NCBI GenBank assembly: GCA_018673255.1
Contig: JABHDC010000237.1
Span: forward strand, 1-7,515
Origin: Gemmatimonadota bacterium
GTDB lineage: Bacteria; Latescibacterota; UBA2968; UBA8231
Direction of reading: 5' to 3'
DNA length: 7,515 bases
Shown here: positions 6,069 to 7,515 of the stretch, piece by piece
Numbering within the stretch: the first letter of the stretch is position 1
Layout of the letters: each line of letters starts with the position of its first letter
Notes under the pieces: model-generated
What the model saw: only the letters and a program-made list of their open reading frames with translations
What the model was told of the DNA's origin: nothing
The model's database searches: none
Translations under genes and position numbers: made by a program

Positions 6069-6440
6069 TCAGCGCCCATCCCTGTGCGCCAGGTGGCGGA
6101 ATTCTGCCGTCGGCGTGCCTTCCTCCCGGTCCCATTGCCAGCGCTCAACATATGGTGCCTGCGCGTCCAGTCCGAAGACAACCCGGGCATCACCGGCGCG
6201 CTCAAGCACCTCCGGCTTCACCACCTCGGCCATCTCATACTCGCATCGCGTCCAGTGCCGCTCGAATATCTGCGCCTTGTTGAAGATCAGTTCGAGACCA
6301 CCGCGCTCATGTTCGACATGTAACCGATCCAGCTGACGTTGGGCATCGTCACACTCGGTTTCGGTTAACTGCGGCGGCAGGATCGTGTATCCCTGCCCCA
6401 CAAGCTGGTCGATGTGGTGATAGAAATCGACATCCTTCAT
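6069..6440 (-). CDS. Truncated phytanoyl-CoA dioxygenase (PhyH)-like protein
   Basis: The 123-residue product begins like PhyH-family Fe(II)/2-oxoglutarate oxygenases: YHHIDQLVGQGYTILPPQL (7-25), then a C-rich helix start and QRQLDRLHVEHERGGLELIF (35-54) with FNKAQIFERHW just after. Family members are usually about 250-300 residues. Here the protein stops after about 60 further residues that I cannot align, and the iron-binding H-x-D and distal H of the double-stranded beta-helix are not visible. Oxygenase activity is therefore unlikely; it is either a decayed gene or a reused N-terminal domain. The ATG at 6440 is chosen because GGGGAG lies seven bases upstream; a GTG eight codons further up lacks this. 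Neither neighbouring frames nor the 107 bases after the stop contain an obvious continuation. It is preceded by a terminator-bearing leader and may be cotranscribed with the small membrane gene. Confidence 0.6.
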   Translation of the reverse strand: MKDVDFYHHIDQLVGQGYTILPPQLTETECDDAQRQLDRLHVEHERGGLELIFNKAQIFERHWTRCEYEMAEVVKPEVLERAGDARVVFGLDAQAPYVERWQWDREEGTPTAEFRHLAHRDGR

Positions 6441-6504
6441 CCAATGTCTCCCCTGCCTCGCCACGATATCCTGTCACTGGGAGCCGAGCGACTGCCGGAA
6501 ACCC

Positions 6505-6536
6505 AAAAAAAAGAGGGCCTACGTCACCGTAGCCCC
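6505..6536 (-). terminator. Intrinsic terminator-like hairpin with T8, upstream of the PhyH-like gene
   Basis: Read on the minus strand, a stem (CTACG with CGTAG, extended by GGG with CCC across one bulged base, tetraloop GTGA) is followed by TC and eight T. This is the strongest intrinsic-terminator signature in the window. On the plus strand the T content after the stem is poor, so it works for leftward transcription. It lies 65 bases before the PhyH-like start, with no minus-strand gene visible to its right. Confidence 0.7.
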
Positions 6537-6554
6537 TTCTCTGCCTGCACTAAG

Positions 6555-6583
6555 AACCTAGGGTATGAGTTGGACACTGTCAA
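6555..6583 (-). promoter_or_regulatory. Candidate sigma-70-type promoter facing the PhyH-like gene
   Basis: Read on the minus strand, a perfect TTGACA (6583-6578) is followed after 17 bases by TAGGTT (6560-6555), a poor -10 match with three of six consensus bases. Transcription would begin near 6548 and run straight into the hairpin and T8 at 6536-6505. The surrounding 6550-6650 stretch is visibly more AT-rich than the genes on either side, which fits a regulatory region. Confidence 0.35.
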
Positions 6584-6634
6584 GTGAAATCCTCTTAACT
6601 CGTTGGCGCCGAACACTTTATAGGGATTTTTCTA

Positions 6635-6664
6635 TTGACAGGATTCCACCAGGACCTCTACCGT
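6635..6664 (+). promoter_or_regulatory. Candidate promoter for the 6718 gene
   Basis: A perfect TTGACA (6635-6640) is followed after 18 bases by TACCGT (three of six -10 bases). An alternative is TTAACT around 6596 with TATAGG around 6620. Either would place the transcription start upstream of the GGAGG at 6706-6710. Confidence 0.3.
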
Positions 6665-6717
6665 TTCCCTCGTCACTGGAGATGGAGATTCACCTTGTTC
6701 TGAGTGGAGGATCGCCC

Positions 6718-7485
6718 TTGGAAGAAACAATCCCGCCCGCCCTTCCCACCCTCGAGATCACCGATGAGCGGCTCACCCTCGGAAACTGGCAGGCCGACCT
6801 CAACGAAGTGATCGCCACCAGCCTCGAACTGCGCGACCTGATCCGCCAGGCCCGGACTCAGGAGGCCGCTCAGTTGCTGAAGTGTCGGTGTGCTGAGGAA
6901 CAGGCCGCCCTCGTCGCCCTGGACGCCCAACCGGAGGAGATCCTGTCCCTGACAGCAATGGACGAGTCTGGACAACCCGGCTACGCCCGGGACGTTGTCG
7001 ATCATATCCCCTCGGTCGTGCTCACGGAGCTGGTCGCCCCCGTGGATGCCCGAATGATTCGCTTCAACAACGTCCTGTTGCAGACGATGTCACCTGCGAC
7101 ACTCCATCGAGCCATCGACGAAACGCTCAGTCCGGTGCAATACCACGGCTATCGCGGGGCCATTTCCTGGGAGTGGCTCGAAGCAGTGGCCTCACTCTCG
7201 GATGCAAACCGCATTGCCGAATTGTTGCTCGCAATCGATGAGACTGTCCTCGAGGAGGCACTCATCCCCCGTATCGATGATCTGCAACTACACGAGTTAT
7301 TCTCCGGCAATGGCGTGACGGTGACAGCCTTCCGTGCCCTGGCCCCCGACAGTGCCGGCGTGTATCTGCCCAGTAGCGGTGATGAGATCGTCGATGCCGT
7401 GCTGCGCCGACTGTACGACGCAGCACCGGATCTGATCGCCCGGATCCTGCGGCATGCCTGGGAACGCGGCGGAGCGGTGGCCTGA
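6718..7485 (+). CDS. Helical protein of unknown function
   Basis: I choose the TTG at 6718 as start because GGAGG lies seven bases upstream and because the earlier in-frame stretch from an ATG at 6565 crosses AT-rich, promoter-like DNA. The 255-residue product (306 with the upstream ATG) is soluble and almost wholly helical, with repeated short Leu/Ala/Ile-rich helices and acidic turns, for example at residues 33-70, 92-135 and 151-190. It has no signal peptide, metal motif or nucleotide-binding loop that I can see. The helix pattern, SWEWLEAVASL (150-160) and the ending APDLIARILRHAWERGG recall the MgtE-N-like helical repeats or the DUF6178 group. That resemblance is weak and is only a suggestion. 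Its TGA overlaps the ATG of the next gene (TGATG), so the two proteins are probably made together and may act together. Confidence 0.65.
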   Translation: MEETIPPALPTLEITDERLTLGNWQADLNEVIATSLELRDLIRQARTQEAAQLLKCRCAEEQAALVALDAQPEEILSLTAMDESGQPGYARDVVDHIPSVVLTELVAPVDARMIRFNNVLLQTMSPATLHRAIDETLSPVQYHGYRGAISWEWLEAVASLSDANRIAELLLAIDETVLEEALIPRIDDLQLHELFSGNGVTVTAFRALAPDSAGVYLPSSGDEIVDAVLRRLYDAAPDLIARILRHAWERGGAVA

Positions 7486-7515
7486 TGTCTACTGAACGAA
7501 CCACAAGCCTCCAGC
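7485..7515 (+). CDS. Start of the next gene, truncated by the window edge
   Basis: An ATG sharing its A with the preceding TGA opens a frame that begins MSTERTTSLQ and runs off the window. A GGAG lies about ten bases upstream, within the end of the previous gene. The overlap suggests translational coupling. Ten residues are too few to name a family. Confidence 0.5.
   Translation, partial: MSTERTTSLQ

Noticed and set aside
5962..6135. N-terminal extension of the small membrane protein
   Set aside because: It overlaps the PhyH-like coding end, is Pro/Gly/Arg-rich and lacks a ribosome binding site, whereas the ATG at 5961 has an excellent one.
5566..6336. Plus-strand frame of 256 codons across the aldo/keto reductase end and the small genes
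   Set aside because: Its first part is an out-of-frame reading of conserved reductase sequence and the rest is antisense to better-supported minus-strand genes.
1..7515. CRISPR arrays, tRNA or rRNA genes, insertion sequences
   Set aside because: No regularly spaced repeats, cloverleaf-like segments, transposase motifs or terminal inverted repeats were seen on either strand.

Overview
This is a GC-rich window (roughly 60% by eye) with compact genes on both strands. It looks like ordinary-to-accessory chromosome from an uncultivated, environmental bacterium. The combination of a seven-motif regulator-type propeller, a short neutral-ceramidase-like protein, a PhyH-type dioxygenase relative and an unusual aldo/keto reductase resembles gene sets I associate with Latescibacterota, Poribacteria or similar lineages. 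That assignment is inference only; there is no rRNA or marker gene here. I see no tRNA, rRNA, transposase or CRISPR array.

Layout from left to right. (1) Bases 1-1277, minus strand: a large propeller protein whose reading frame is still open at base 1, so its C-terminus lies outside the window. (2) Bases 1278-1574: a divergent spacer with short coding-like remnants on the minus strand and repeated GGATAC/GTATCC words. (3) Bases 1575-2912, plus: a SulP-family anion transporter without the usual C-terminal STAS domain, then a terminator-like hairpin, then (3008-3484, plus) a stand-alone cyclic-nucleotide-binding-domain protein. (4) Bases 3481-4788, minus: a compact neutral/alkaline ceramidase-like hydrolase, convergent with the cNMP-domain gene; the two stop codons overlap. 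(5) Bases 4899-5840, plus: an aldo/keto reductase, divergent from the ceramidase-like gene across a 110-base spacer with two inverted repeats. (6) Bases 5845-5961, minus: a 38-residue one-helix membrane protein with a good ribosome binding site. (7) Bases 6069-6440, minus: a 123-residue protein with only the N-terminal part of a phytanoyl-CoA-dioxygenase-like protein. (8) Bases 6441-6717: a divergent regulatory region with an outward -35 box on each strand and a strong intrinsic-terminator-like element ahead of the PhyH-like gene. (9) Bases 6718-7485, plus: a helical protein of unknown function, with the start of a coupled next gene at 7485.

How the genes may work together: the clearest functional pairing is sulP with the cNMP-domain gene, where a transporter lacking its cytosolic regulatory domain is followed on the same strand by a soluble sensor domain. 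The ceramidase-like hydrolase and the aldo/keto reductase are divergent and may share a control region, but no common pathway is evident. No clear defence, mobile or biosynthetic system is present. The most interesting items are the split SulP/cNMP arrangement, the terminator-bearing leader upstream of the truncated PhyH gene, and departures from consensus at the active sites of the ceramidase-like and aldo/keto reductase proteins.
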